64,000 nucleotides of DNA from Uloborus plumipes (Eukaryota; Arthropoda; Arachnida; Araneae; Uloboridae), in the NCBI GenBank assembly GCA_038373865.1, contig JAXGGA010000468.1:124001-188000 (forward strand), written 5' to 3'. Position 1 is the stretch's first letter, and the number at the start of each line of letters is the position of its first letter. Under the pieces are notes generated by a model. That model saw only the letters and a program-made list of their open reading frames with translations, made no database searches and was not told the DNA's origin. The position numbers were made by a program, and so were the translations under genes. This document shows positions 1 to 11,460 of this stretch, one piece after another.

Positions 1-78
1 GTGTGTGTGTGTGTGTAGGTGTGTGTGTGTGTGTGTAGGTGTGTGTGTGTGCGTGCGCGTGCGTGCGTGTGTGTGTGC
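1..78 (+). repeat. (GT)n microsatellite
   Basis: GT dinucleotide repeat with a few TA, CG and GC variants at the window start, followed by a T run. Confidence 0.95.
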
Positions 79-232
79 TTTTTTTTTTAAAGAGAAGTAT
101 CAGTTTTTATTCTAGTGCAAATGTATTCGAATGTAGAATCTAATTTAGAACAAAATTTCCAACCTATGCTGAACGGAAGCAATATGATTATTTAATAACT
201 TTAGAATGTATTGAAAAAAAAATTTTTATATA

Positions 233-884
233 CAGGGTGTCCACTCCAATCGTGGACCAATAGCTAATTTCTAAACCGTTAGAGATAAGCATATAGTTTA
301 TTTAGGAAAAAATCTCCAAATTATGAAAGGAATTTTGGGTCTATTCAATGTTTTTCAAAAAATCAAATTTTGAAAGAGTTACGAAATTTAAATTTTTATA
401 CAGCCCCCCAGTCCTATCAATCATATTTAGTAAAACATTCTTGACACTGTAACGTTTAAAACTAAAAAAAAATCACTCTTCTACCACAAAAATTGACCGA
501 GTTATGACGTTTTGAAAAATCAAGATTTTGCATTATTTCATGACGTCATCGAGCGATCGCTTAAGGGACCGTATGCGAAATCCTTCAAAATCTTGATTTT
601 TCAAAACGTCATAACTCGGTCAATTTTTGTGGTAGAAGAGTGATTCTTTTTTTAGTTTTAAACGTTACAGTGTCAAGAATGTTTTACTAAATATGATTGA
701 TAGGACTGGGGGGCTGTATAAAAATTTAAATTTCGTAACTCATTCAAAATTTGATTTTTTGAAAAACATTGAATAGACCCAAAATTCCTTTCGTAATTTG
801 GAGATTTTTTCCTAAATAAACTATATGCTTATCTCTAACGGTTTAGAAATTAGCTATTGGTCCACGATTGGAGTGGACACCCTG
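233..884. mobile_element. CAGGGTGTCC fold-back MITE, copy 1
   Basis: This is an almost complete palindrome: arms of about 310 bp start CAGGGTGTCCACTCCAATCG on the left and are mirrored on the right, with a short centre around 540-580. It is flanked by TA on both sides, as for Tc1/mariner-type insertion. No coding capacity. Confidence 0.9.
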
Positions 885-926
885 TATATTTTAGCTTTCT
901 TTTTTCTTTCAAAAACTAAAGCTTAC

Positions 927-1058
927 CTTGAAGTAGCAATTGCAAGGGCCATCATCTTGTAATTGCCTTGCTTCTAATATTGTGTCATTTTTATCCACAC
1001 TCTCGGAGTAAGTCAAAGAACACAATCCAATCCACACAAGAAACAATAGCAGTGACAT
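927..1058 (-). CDS. First coding exon of a second secreted protein (partial gene, runs off left edge)
   Basis: Minus-strand ATG at 1058 opens 44 codons: MSLLLFLVWIGLCSLTYS (strong signal peptide, likely cleaved after the YS), a polar stretch, then GPCNCYFK directly before a GTAAGC donor at 926 (phase 0). The exon sits in unique sequence just right of a fold-back MITE. The architecture (signal peptide, C-x-C, phase-0 first intron) parallels exon 1 of the LRR gene at 59 kb on the same strand, so it may be a tandem paralogue with a much shorter linker. That link is inference; the other exons would lie left of the window. A possible 5' UTR acceptor (ATCAG) lies about 16 bp upstream of the ATG. 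Confidence 0.7.
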
Positions 1059-2066
1059 TGCAGGTTTTTTCAACTGATGACAAGAGACAGAACTTTGTTA
1101 GTATACATGAAAAATTTAAATAAAAATATAACTTGTGAATTTTCTTCGCAGTTACAAAACACCTTTCTTAATAAAATACTTGGTTTTACAATATTGAAAG
1201 GAATATCAAAAATGTTAGCTGATTTATTGGCCTCATTGGCATTATTCGGTTATAAAATTTGTGGATAAACAAGTTTGAATTTTTCCTCCATATTTTTGTC
1301 AAATATTAAAATGTCATCGATGTATCTGAAAATAGGAACTTTAATGTTATTGTAGGTTTAATGTATTACATTTGAATTCTTAATAAAACAAAAACAAATA
1401 AGCAGCAGAACTCAAATAATTAGTACCATGCCAATACTATGAATTTGCTAAAAGATAAAATCATTAAAAATGAAAAAAAATAGTTGTAGATACATAAATG
1501 GCATTGGTCTTTCAAAAAAAAAAAAAAAATACTCTACTTAAAAATAATTTCCAAGGTCAAATTTATCAAAATTTTCATTAGTGACAGAATATTTCAAAAC
1601 AAATTATTAAAATCGTAGGTTTATATAGACTCAGGAATATATTTTAATTCACGAATAGGCTCAAAATTGTTATCGAGTCCCCAGAAATAAATGGAATGCT
1701 TCTATTTGTTTTTCTAAAAAAGTATCAAAATGTTTTAGTACGGATTGTCATTTGATATTGATACATTTGCCAAAACTATTAGTGGCCAAACAAATAATAG
1801 AAAATGGAAATAGAAAAGTTGTAAGAAAAATTAGAAATGCGAAATTTTTTATAAGCTATAAACTTTTTCAAAATTGTCTGATTGTTTCGATTGAGTTTAT
1901 TGTAGCAAAAGGAAGAGTTAAGTTCTTGAATTACCTTATTAATGTAAAAATTCTTACAAATAACACTATAATTGTTTGCTGCTTGATCAATGGAGACAAA
2001 AATGAAATTTTCTTTCAGTTTATCTAAATAATTTAAATCGAGGTTTTTTGGATTTAGCGATATTTT
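1059..2066. other. AT-rich intergenic stretch
   Basis: No gene or repeat recognised. The small open frames here (for example 1752-2027) are AT-rich and have no domain or coding character. Confidence 0.5.
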
Positions 2067-2440
2067 TAACCGACTTCGAAAAAGGAGGAGGTTCTCAATT
2101 CAAAGCGTATACTTTTTTTTTTTTGTTTGTTCGCATATAACATCTGATCTACTGAACCGATTTGGACGATTTTTTTTTAATCGATAGAAGATGCTGTAAC
2201 TTAGGTACCATGTACTCATATGATGATATTTGTTCACTAGAAAAAAAGTTATGGTCGAAAAACTAACATTTCATGTCATTTAAAACAATATATGATATCG
2301 TAAATCCCTACTTCAATGAGCGACCCGATGGTCAAGTGGCTATGCGCGTCAGGTTGAAGTTCCTGATGGAATGAGATCGAGTCCAGGTCGGCAAGGATTT
2401 TTTCAAACAGCTGTATTGTTTTTTTTTTTTTTTTTTTTGA
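2067..2440 (+). repeat. CCGACTTC/GGAGGAGG interspersed repeat with tRNA-like segment, copy 1
   Basis: It starts with the ACCGACTTC...GGAGGAGGTTCTCAATTC block that is widespread in arthropod genomes (recalled, not searched). It then has T-rich sequence, ACTGAACCGATTTGG, a tRNA-like segment at about 2319-2395 (A-box-like GGTCAAGTGGCTA, B-box-like GATCGAGTCC, a 5-bp anticodon-like stem TCAGG/CCTGA) and a T run. Confidence 0.65.
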
Positions 2441-2798
2441 ATGCTTTTAATGATTGTAATGTCCTTATGCAGGTACATCCCCCCATAGGGATCTACCCCA
2501 TATTTTTTTATAGTACAAAATGACAGTTTTGGTCGGATCTTTGTTTTGGCAATGAGGTCCTTCGATGCTGTAGAATTTTCTTATGGACGTTTGCGCCATT
2601 TTTGGGGGCTTTGAATCGATTGTGGCAATAAATGATTTTAATTTGCGGCACCTATATTATTTTTTCAAAAATTATATACACAATCAATTATATTATGTTA
2701 ATTTTTGTACCTTTATAAAATTCTGTATTTTATACCTTGCATTTACGTCAAATTCAAAGTAAAATTAAAAGTAAAAAATTCTGAAGATGATAAATATA

Positions 2799-3448
2799 CA
2801 GGGTGTCCACTCCAATCGTGGACCAATAGCTAATTTCTAAACCGTTAGAGATAAGCATATAGTTTATTTAGGAAAAAATCTCAAAATTATGAAAGGAATT
2901 TTGGGTCTATTCAATGTTTTTCAAAAAATCAAATTTGAAAGAGTTACGAAATTTAAATTTTTATACAGCCTCCCAGTCCTATCAATCATATTTAGTAAAA
3001 CATTCTTGACACTGTAACGTTTAAAACTAAAAAAAAATCACTCTTCTACCACAAAAATTGACCGAGTTATGACGTTTTGAAAAATCAAGATTTTGCATTG
3101 TTTCATGACGTCATCGAGAGATCGTTTAAGGGACCGTATGCGAAATCCTTCAAAATCTTGATTTTTCAAAACGTCATAACTCGGTCAATTTTTGTGGTAG
3201 AAGAGTGATTTTTTTTTAGTTTTAAACGTTGCAGTGTCAAGAATGTTTTAGTAAATATGATTGATAGGACTGGGGGCCTGTATAAAAATTTAAATTTCGT
3301 AACTCTTTCAAAATTTGATTTTTTGAAAAACATTGAATAGACCCAAAATTCCTTTCATAATTTGGAGATTTTTTCCTAAATAAACTATATGCTTATCTTT
3401 AACGGTTTAGAAATTAGCTATTGGTCCACGATTGGAGTGGACACCCTG
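2799..3448. mobile_element. CAGGGTGTCC fold-back MITE, copy 2
   Basis: Second copy of the 233-884 element, same length within a few bases and TA-flanked, with scattered substitutions (for example in the centre around 3115). Confidence 0.9.
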
Positions 3449-3721
3449 TATGTTAAAAATTAAAGTAACTATTTTTTGTGAGTTTCATGTTGGTTGTGAC
3501 CAAAAAACATCATTACAAACAAATAAAATGTATCAAACACCATGAGTGTTGAGTTATTAGGCAAAATCTGCTGTGTAATGTTTTTTTTTTTTTTGCACTG
3601 CGAGGGGGGGGGGGTATGAACGCAAAATGTATGAAATGCAAAAACTTGCACCAATTTTCCAAGTCTTACTCTAACCCCTTCTCCCACAATTCAAATTACT
3701 TACTTTTACTTTCAATTTATT

Positions 3722-4126
3722 CCGACTTCAAAAAAGGAGGAGGTTCTCAATTCAAAGCGTATGCTTTTTTTTTTTTTGTTTGTTTGTTCGCACATAACAT
3801 GTGATCTACTGAACCGATTTGGACGATTTTTTTTAAATCGATAGGAGATGGTTAACTTAGGTACCATGTATTCATATGACGATATTTGTTCACTAGAAAA
3901 AAAGTTATGATCGAAAAACTAAAATTTCATGTTATTTAAAACAATATGTGCTATCGTAAATCCTTACTTCAATCAGCGACCCGTTGACTCAAGTGGTTAA
4001 ACGCATCGGGTTGAAGTTCCTGATAGAATGAGATCGAGTCTAGGTCTGCAAGTTTTTTGAACAGCAGCATAGTTTTTTAACGATATTTTGATTATTTTAA
4101 GTGCATTTACACTACAAAGAATGAAA
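3722..4126 (+). repeat. CCGACTTC/GGAGGAGG repeat with tRNA-like segment, copy 2
   Basis: Same order as copy 1, diverged; the tRNA-like part is at about 3975-4052. It runs directly into the 4127-4574 fold-back, so the two may be one composite element. Confidence 0.65.
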
Positions 4127-4574
4127 TAAAATATTTTTGAAAAAAAAAAATAGAACCGACTTCAGTTGGAAATTGCTCTAAAAAGTAAAAAATAATTTTT
4201 TTCTTTGAACACTATCGAAACTACTTTTAAACATAAGTTTTGAAGTCGGCGCAAAAACAATGAATAGAATCACACGCAACTACAATTCAACTATAAATAT
4301 AAATTTTAATGGATTCATTTCATTGATTACCACACATTCGTGTAATGGTACAAATATTCTACTTTTAATTTCAATGGTTTCCCTGAAAAAATATTGGCAA
4401 AATATGGTTAAATATCATTTTACCAATCGTTTTTGCGCCGACTTCAAAACTTATGTTTAAAAGTAGTTTCGATGGTGTTCAAAGAAAAAAATTATTTTTT
4501 ACTTTTTAGAGCAATTTCCAACTGAAGTCGGTTCTATTTTTTTTTTTTTTTTTTTTTTTTCAAAAATATTTTTA
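4127..4574. mobile_element. CCGACTTC double-palindrome fold-back, copy 1
   Basis: Arms of about 130 bp start AAATATTTTTGA, then an A run, then GAACCGACTTC, and end GAAGTCGGCGCAAAA. They are mirrored on the right. Each arm is itself bounded by an inverted CCGACTTC/GAAGTCGG pair, so there are short palindromes inside a long one. Confidence 0.8.
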
Positions 4575-4903
4575 TTATGCATTTAGCCCTTTTCCATACT
4601 GTTTTCATCTTTCTACTTTTAGGGGACCGTAGGCAAAAAGAGGATCAAGGCTTAAAATCATCTGAAAGGGTTCTGTTCAATAACGAAAGACTGAGGTTTT
4701 AAGCGGTCAAACGCAGTTTCCTCGAACACTGGAAAATTAGCATATGTCTCCCGTCTTTCCTGTTGTCATCATATACAACACCGCGTTGTCAACCAAGTCA
4801 TAATATCGTAAGGCAGATATTTAGCGAAATCAGATAATTGAAGTATTACTTGCATTATATCTTAATGGACAGAATTTAACTTAATCCATTCTCGGAAACT
4901 CTG

Positions 4904-5148
4904 TACCTCAGAACCAGACTAACGTTAAGTCCATTTTCGTTTATTGTCAGTATAGGGCGTAAACGATGATCGAATACATTCAAAGAATGCTACTCGCGCT
5001 TTTTTAACGCTGCTAAATAATTGTGGAGGAATACTTTTTTTCTAGAATAACGTTCTCATGGATCGATGCGGGAAAAGATTCTACACACAATGCAACTAAA
5101 AAGTGAACATTGCCATTTTTTGATTTACGTCGTTTTGATTCTGAGGTG
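4904..5148. mobile_element. MITE A (TACCTCAGAACCAGA), copy 1
   Basis: Inverted ends TACCTCAGAACCAGACTAAC and its diverged mirror, flanked by CTG on both sides (4901-4903 and 5149-5151), about 245 bp. Confidence 0.75.
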
Positions 5149-5637
5149 CTGAATTTACTCATCCACAGCAGTGCAAACTACGAGGGTATCCAATAGGTCC
5201 TGATCCCCAACCCCTGCCCTCTCACCTTCGATTATTTTAACTGTTTATTATCCTGTTTATGTAGCCGTCTCATCACGTGTATTGTAAAACACACGTGGCA
5301 ACAATTTTCAAAATCCTTATCTTATTTGTTTATCATGATTCTAAACGACTATGTAATGTGGATATTCTTTTGATGCAGAGTTAATTTATTTTGGATATTA
5401 GTTGCAAGACATGATTTTAAAACTATATTGTAAATATGAATGAGCAAAATCATAAAAGAAACTAAGTCAGATTATTGTCTTTATGTATGTGGTGCCGTGG
5501 TTAAAGAATCCAGGATGAAAAACTTTTGATACTTGTTTATTAAAAGCATTATAACGGGTAAATAATTGTTAAAAACATCTGGAAAACTTGTTAGATATGA
5601 AATTGTCACCGGGAGTGCTATCTGGAAGTGCATCTTA

Positions 5638-5949
5638 GGCAGGGATTCAAGTGAAACACCTTTGCAATCGCTTCGAATTGCAATCGCTACTGGAAGTGAA
5701 TTACATTATCATCAACTTAACTTGGCACTGACGTCACTACGGGTGGAGCCAATAAGAGCTCACAAGCAGTCAGTGATCTCCTCTTATTCGCCAAGTAGGC
5801 TGTGACGTTTTATCCAGCTCGTTTTTCATAGGCAAACGTCACGCAAACGTCACGCTGACGTCACGATGTTTTTATCAAGAAACGTTCTAATGTAATTCAT
5901 TTCTAGTAGCGATTGTAATTTGCGATCGCCTGTTTCACTTGAATTCCTG
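5638..5949. mobile_element. MITE B (GGCAGGGATTCAAGTGAAAC), copy 1
   Basis: Terminal inverted repeats GGCAGGGATTCAAGTGAAAC and GTTTCACTTGAATTCCTGCC with target duplication TTA on each side, which fits PIF/Harbinger-type insertion. The open frame 5566-5805 across it is not a gene. Confidence 0.85.
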
Positions 5950-5995
5950 CCTTACTCGTAATCCATAAATCTGCTCGTATATTTCTGTACCTCAG

Positions 5996-6230
5996 AACCA
6001 GACTAACGTTAAGTCCATTTTCGCCATTTTGCAGTAGAGAGCGACAAAGATTGTCGGATACATGCAAAGGATGGGACTCGCGCTCTTTTCACGCTGCTAA
6101 ATAATTGTGAAGGAATTTGTTTTATAGAATACTGTTTTAATAGGTCGATGTGGAATACGATTCTACATACAATGAAGCAAAGAAGGGAAAATCGCTATTT
6201 TTGGACTTACGTCGTTCTGGTTCTGAGGTA
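5996..6230. mobile_element. MITE A, copy 2
   Basis: Same orientation as copy 1, with ends TACCTCAGAACCAGACTAAC and mirror, CTG at 5993-5995 and 6231-6233. With copy 1 and MITE B it forms an A-B-A cluster. Confidence 0.75.
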
Positions 6231-6799
6231 CTGATTTATATGCGTGTTGCCACTCATGCACTTGCACAATTAGTGGCCTCGGTAAAAAAGCAATGTAATG
6301 GAATGCAGCACTTCCGCCACAACGTAAAAGGCATTCGAAGAAGAAAATATTCTGGAAGCGAAAGAAGTTTCTTGGTCTGCCGCAAATGATTTATTTGCCT
6401 TCTTTTGTTTTTTGAATTGTGAAAAAAAGTTAAATCGTAAGTAATTGTGCTTTCTGGTAATTCAATTCAGTATTTCTTACTGATGATTTGTTTGGTTAAT
6501 TACAGTGCTAATTTTTCCCGTAATTAATTAAAAAATGTTTTTGTCCCCGACAATAAACAAAAATCTAACGAATATGTTTGGCGGCGCACTGGAGTGGTAT
6601 GTAACGAATATGCTCGACTTTCGACTCCCTCCTTGAAGAATTCCTGTGTACGTTACTGCTCATCTGTAATTGATGAACAAAACATTTAATCAATTTTGTG
6701 TGCTAATTGGCGAAAATGCTAAACAGCATATTTTACCCCTACGTTGGAAGTAAATTTGCACATAACATGTCTTTACTTCAAAATACATTACAGTTTGTT

Positions 6800-6965
6800 A
6801 TTTTTCCGACAACCTCAGACGCATTTGCGCATGTCCGATTTTGTAAAAATACGGGTGATGATAATAAGAAAGATAAAGAATGTCAGGAGATTTTGCTTTG
6901 TTTTTTGTTTTTCATTGGGTTCCTTTATTTGACGTGTTGGTTTGCGTTGGGTTTTTTATTTATTT
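6800..6965 (+). repeat. Repeat shared with the spacer of the 3-kb fold-back
   Basis: GCATTTGCGCATGT, then the GATAAAGAATG and TTTTTCATTGG blocks, recur in the same order at about 21318-21475, in the single-copy centre of the fold-back element. Confidence 0.55.
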
Positions 6966-7049
6966 ATTTTTTATTTATTCCCCTTCCTTATCAGTTTCAG
7001 AAAATAAAATAATATCGGCCTTAGAAGAAATGCTACCATGGTGCATTTT

Positions 7050-7150
7050 CTTAGTCAAGCTGTCACCAGGGTCGGACTGGGCCCTAAAAAAGGCGCACAC
7101 CCCAAGTTTCTGTGGGCGCATGTCAACGGGGGGGGGGGGGGGGGGGATCC
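7050..7150. repeat. Repeat end with CCAGTCCGA motif and poly-G tract
   Basis: CACCAGGGTCGGACTGGGCC followed by a run of about 18 G. The mirror form GGCCAGTCCGAGCCTGGC occurs at about 14435-14455. Several overlapping open frames here are homopolymer artefacts. Confidence 0.4.
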
Positions 7151-7557
7151 CCCAATCACTGAAAATATGTTCAATTTTTCTTCCACACCATTCAATGAAA
7201 CTAAATACACAAAACAATAATAATTTAAGAAATGATGAGTATTATATTCATAACAAGAAACTATTTCAAATGAAAAAATAATCATGAAAAATGTAATTCG
7301 CATTTCTGATTAGTTTAATAGCTTGCATTGTTTTACCATCAGCTGCTTACAAAAACCAATTATTGAAAATATTCTTAACTACATTAACGTATATGAACGA
7401 TAAATTATTTTACTAGCTGGGATTATCTATCTTTTCTTTGTTTCTCATATGTCCCCTTGAATACAATTAAATACATTTAAATTTGAAATGCGAAGTTTAT
7501 TTTCGTATCAGGTCGGCAATTCGGTCGTTTTTTTTTTTTAATTTAATCCTATACTAT

Positions 7558-7650
7558 AATACGAGAGATGTTTGCCAAGTCGAAAATCGCCCCAGAATTA
7601 ATAAACTCCGGTAAACTTGGGGGTCTGGGGTTTTTGACCACGGGGAATCG
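7558..7650 (+). repeat. Interspersed direct repeat, copy 1
   Basis: About 90 bp starting ATACGAGAGATG and TTGCCAAGTCGAAAATCGCC, nearly identical to 8817-8905. Confidence 0.7.
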
Positions 7651-7943
7651 ATTGGCGTCGGTTTTGAAGCGCTACGGTCGAACAGTTCGGAGTTACAGAT
7701 AGGATTCATGAAAAGTTTGAGAAGATTTCTTACTACGCCATTTTCTTTATAATTACTCTTATTGTTATACTGTTTCATAGCAACCACGTTTTAACAATGG
7801 ATTTCATATTTAATCACATCAGCGTAAATTTATGTTTTTATGGTACTTGGCAAATGATTTTTGGCAACATGTTAGAATTGTTATTGTTTTTGAAATTTAA
7901 AAGAGATCGATCAAAATAAAGTTAGAATTGGGAATGGGCAGCT

Positions 7944-8201
7944 GTAGAGCCGCTATATAGACAGGCCGATGCATCAAGCTTAAGTTTCACCACTTTGGAT
8001 CCAACTTATTAACTTTCACTTTCATTTTTCATTGTTGAGGAATTAGGGTTACCAGAGCAAAGTTTCGGGACATTGCCAAGCTTTGTTAATTTACGTAAAA
8101 AGTTACCAAAAAGCGATAACTGGCCAGAAAAGACAATCCTTACACACGCGCTGGATCCTAAGTGGTAATCTTGATGCGTCGGCTCGTCTATATAGGGGCC
8201 T
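7944..8201. mobile_element. hAT-like MITE (TAGAGCCGCTATATA), copy 1, eroded
   Basis: Inverted ends TAGAGCCGCTATATAGAC and the CTATATAGGGGCCT mirror, with subterminal CACCACTTTGGATCC. No target duplication is left; the right end abuts a tRNA-Thr-like SINE. Confidence 0.75.
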
Positions 8202-8202
8202 G

Positions 8203-8500
8203 AGGCCGCGGTTGTCCAATCGGTTAGTCGTCGGACTCGTAACCGGAGGGTCTCGGGTTGATCATTTAGCCGCCGATCAAAGATCCCCCGTCTTCATTAA
8301 TGGTTGCTGGGGGACGTTAAAAATGTTCGTAGTCACAAAATCCTCCAAGTGAAACGAAACCTCTGGGTGTGCTGGGCCAAGGGTTTACTCGGCCCTTGGG
8401 CCTGGTTAAAAATGAACAGAGCGCTCTTCAGGGCCCCATCCCGGTTAAAAGCGAGTTGTGGTATGCAGGGGGGGGAGGACCTGGAGTGTGAAGTGAAGTG
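8203..8500 (+). repeat. tRNA-Thr-like SINE
   Basis: The head (8203-8275) has an A-box-like GTTGTCCAATCGGTTAG, an anticodon loop CTCGTAA (CGT, Thr) and a B-box-like GGGTTGATCA. A GC-richer body follows (GCTGGGGGACGTTAAAAATG and further). A tail near 8585-8600 is uncertain. Confidence 0.55.
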
Positions 8501-8816
8501 AAAGTCAAAATCAACTGGAACCAAATGCGTACTGGAGAACAGAGACTCTGCATACATTCGCATCAAATCTTCCCGCGCCTTCGGCGCCAAATGAAATGAA
8601 ATTAGGTGTGATTTTACGGTGAGCATGGATTAAATAGGGTTGTGTTTTTTAAAATAAATTACGGCTGTTTTGAATGCGTAATTGCAACCAAAGGCTCAAA
8701 AATGCTTTTCAAGTTTATCTAAATAAGTACTTCGCACTTTAGGAAAAAACACGAGTTTACAAACCTCTTTTTTTTTAACCGAGCGGGCTCGGTCCCCTGG
8801 TACACGTTAGGGGTAA

Positions 8817-8905
8817 TACGAGGAATGGTTGCCAAGTCGAAAATCGCCCCAGAATTAATTAACTCCGGTAAACTTGGGGGTCTGGGGTTTTTGGCCACGA
8901 GGAAT
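8817..8905 (+). repeat. Interspersed direct repeat, copy 2
   Basis: Matches 7558-7650; preceded by GAGCGGGCTCGGTCCCCTGG, a motif related to the GCGGGTGACCGAG block at 33820. It is therefore probably part of one larger (possibly Helitron-like) family. Confidence 0.6.
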
Positions 8906-9034
8906 CACGAGGTTTGGTTTTTCTAAATAAATTTGTCAAAAATATTGAACTTCAACACACTTCAATCTTTACACTGCTCACTTTATACCATTTCTTTAAT
9001 TGTATAGTTTGTTTTATCATCAATTACATTTTAC

Positions 9035-9270
9035 TTTTATGACTTTTTAAACTTAATCTTTGTATAGAATAGTTCCCTTTCCAAACTCTAACTTTGTTTA
9101 GAATAGTTTACAATGGTGCACTTCAACCGGTTATCTTTTCAGCAATGGTTTCACAAATTTTCTTATGGCATGTATTGTTTTGATAAATCAGAATTGAAAA
9201 TTTAAATCTTCGAGTTAGCTTCGATACCTATTTTCCTCGAGCGGAACTCGGTCACCCGCTGGTCTTAGTA
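9035..9270 (-). repeat. Interspersed repeat with inverted copy at 33818
   Basis: The block containing GAATAGTTCCCTTTCC, CACTTCAACCGGTTATC, CTCGAGCGGAACTCGGTC and ACCCGCTGG is the reverse complement of 33818-34045, diverged by about one base in ten by eye. Confidence 0.7.
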
Positions 9271-9689
9271 GAATGAAACTCTTACCACTATTATGTATTG
9301 ACCGCTTATGTATGTATGACCGCTAAAAATAACTGTATTTCTGCAATGGATTTACATTGTACATCGATACCAATACTGATATTATTACCCTTATTATTCA
9401 AATATATACATGAAACATAAGGAAATAACTATTTAAAAGCTGCCGTACACGATTTCTTAAGTACGTCTTATATCCAGGGTATAAAAAAATTATGATTTTT
9501 TCAAAATATTTTTTTAAAAAATCGGATTTTTTTTATTTAAATCTGACTTTTAAAATTTTAATCGGATTATTTTTTTAATGACTTTAGAAACTTATGTTAT
9601 GAATTAATTTACAGTTATAAATGTAATTTAATTTTCAATTGATACTTTAAAAAAATCACAACTATTATATTTTGAGTGTCATTTCACCA

Positions 9690-9925
9690 ACAAACTTTCG
9701 TAGCGTGATGTAAAATCAAACTGTAATTTGTTACTTTAAAATAGGAGTATCAAGGTCACAAATTTTGCGTCATCTCCATTGAAACCTAACTCGGTAAACC
9801 TAAAATTAATGAATTGAATCAGTAGTTTCCATGGAGACGCTGAAAATTTGTGACCTTGATGCGCCTATTTTAAAGTAACAAGTTCACATGATTCAAATCA
9901 AATTTTGTTACGCTATGAATACACA
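9690..9925. mobile_element. Small fold-back repeat
   Basis: Inverted arms of about 90 bp: TTTAAAATAGGAGTATCAAG (from about 9734) is mirrored by CTTGATGCGCCTATTTTAAA (to about 9874), and outer parts (CGTAGCGTGA / TTACGCTATG) also pair. Confidence 0.65.
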
Positions 9926-10509
9926 CAAACGGAGGAAAATAAATAAATTGGCTTTTGGCAAACACCTTTCATAATCTTCCATAAGCTGACTTCTTTTACA
10001 TTAAAAATTGCTTTTTTCCCCTCTAATTCCGAAACACATTTCTGCAGTTTCCTGCCGATTTATGCTTTCTAAGATTATTTTTTCTACTTTTTAAATTAGA
10101 TTGTGCTACATGAGATAAAAATCATGAGAAAATATTTAAATAAGGAAAAACAAATCATAAATTTAATTATTTTTTTTCGATTAAAATCAATTTTATTGAT
10201 AAACATATCAGATTTTTTTTCAAAATAAGTTTTACTCTTTAAGTAATCTCTTAAAGTAATGGTATTTTCAAATCAGACAGCTACCCATTTTTATTTGCCA
10301 GCTTGATGACAAAATCTAAATATTTACTGTTTATGTTTAGGTATGAGTAATGTATTTACTTCTAATTATGTGTGTTTTTAAGAACGTAATATGTTTATTT
10401 AATGTATAACTATAGTAAAAAAATGTATGAACTTCAACCTTTTTAATTGATGATTTTTTTAAAATATTTATTTATGAGTACACGCTTTACACTTTCTTAA
10501 AACAACTCA

Positions 10510-10967
10510 TGGTTGAAGTAAGGCTCCTATAAGAGGGGAGCTGACTCATCCGACATTTTGGTTCCAAAACGGTGGGCGTGGAACCACTGGTATCTGTACT
10601 CAAGTCGCATTGAAGAAAAGTGGAAGCTAGCTTGAATTGTAGCTGCATAGATGATATTTGACTGTTTTTGTCCATATGACAAAAACATTTCATAAACTCA
10701 GGCTTAAAACAAGTGCAATATGAAAATAGACCCAATTTCATGAAACATTTCCCAATAAACTGTTTCTAAATTCGAGAAATAAGTTGTCTTTTTAAATTTA
10801 TCTAATATGGTGCTTTATCCAACTAATCACAAGTTATTTTACGCCAGAGCAACCAAGTACAATATTAATGTGTTTCAAATACCTGTAACACGGCTGAACC
10901 AAGAATGTCTTGGAACCAAAATGTCGGACAAGTCAGCCTGTCCTCTAAAGGAGCTCTAGGTTGAAGC
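10510..10967. mobile_element. MITE-like element with CCGACATTTTGG inverted ends
   Basis: Left block TCCGACATTTTGGTTCC (with GGCTCCTATAAGAGG outside) is mirrored at 10915-10960; the ends are about 50 bp and diverged. No coding content. Confidence 0.6.
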
Positions 10968-11363
10968 AATATTAATTTTAATTTTCCTTTTTCGAATTTA
11001 TAAAAAAAATTGCACACACTGTAGCAACAGGCCTAATTTTGTAGAGCTTTTCTGCACACCCATTTTTTTTAGCTTGGTGCCCATTGTTTTCATTTAAAAA
11101 AAAAAGAAAGTCCTAAATACAGCGACTCAGTTACTAATTGAGAAAACAATAACTACTAATTTAAAAATGCCTACTGTACTGACCAAGAAAATTTAATTTT
11201 TAGATTGAGTAAGGAGATAATCAGAATAGATAAAAATGATAAAAATGATGAAAAACCTTAGGAGCAAAATCAATATAACAAAGAAGGATATTACTAAGAA
11301 AAATTCAGAGCAGATGAAATTAAAAATTTTCAAGGAGATTTCTAAGGTTTAAGCAAGGGATGC

Positions 11364-11460
11364 ACTGATAAACAAATTGGCCAATTACCGATTAATAGGC
11401 TATTGATAATCGGCCGATTAATCGGTTGAGCCGATTAATCGGCCGATTATCCGATGTTTC
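11364..11460 (+). repeat. hAT-type end with ATTAATCGGCC palindromes
   Basis: AGGGATGCACTGATAA followed by several CCGATTAATCGG palindromes, the style of many hAT ends. The matching opposite end is seen at 60408-60437. Confidence 0.5.

Noticed and set aside
5566..5805. Open frame of 79 codons.
   Set aside because: Lies across MITE B; the other MITE B copy does not keep it.
6880..7303. Overlapping frames around 7 kb on both strands.
   Set aside because: They are built on a poly-G run (poly-Gly/poly-Pro) and simple AT-rich sequence.
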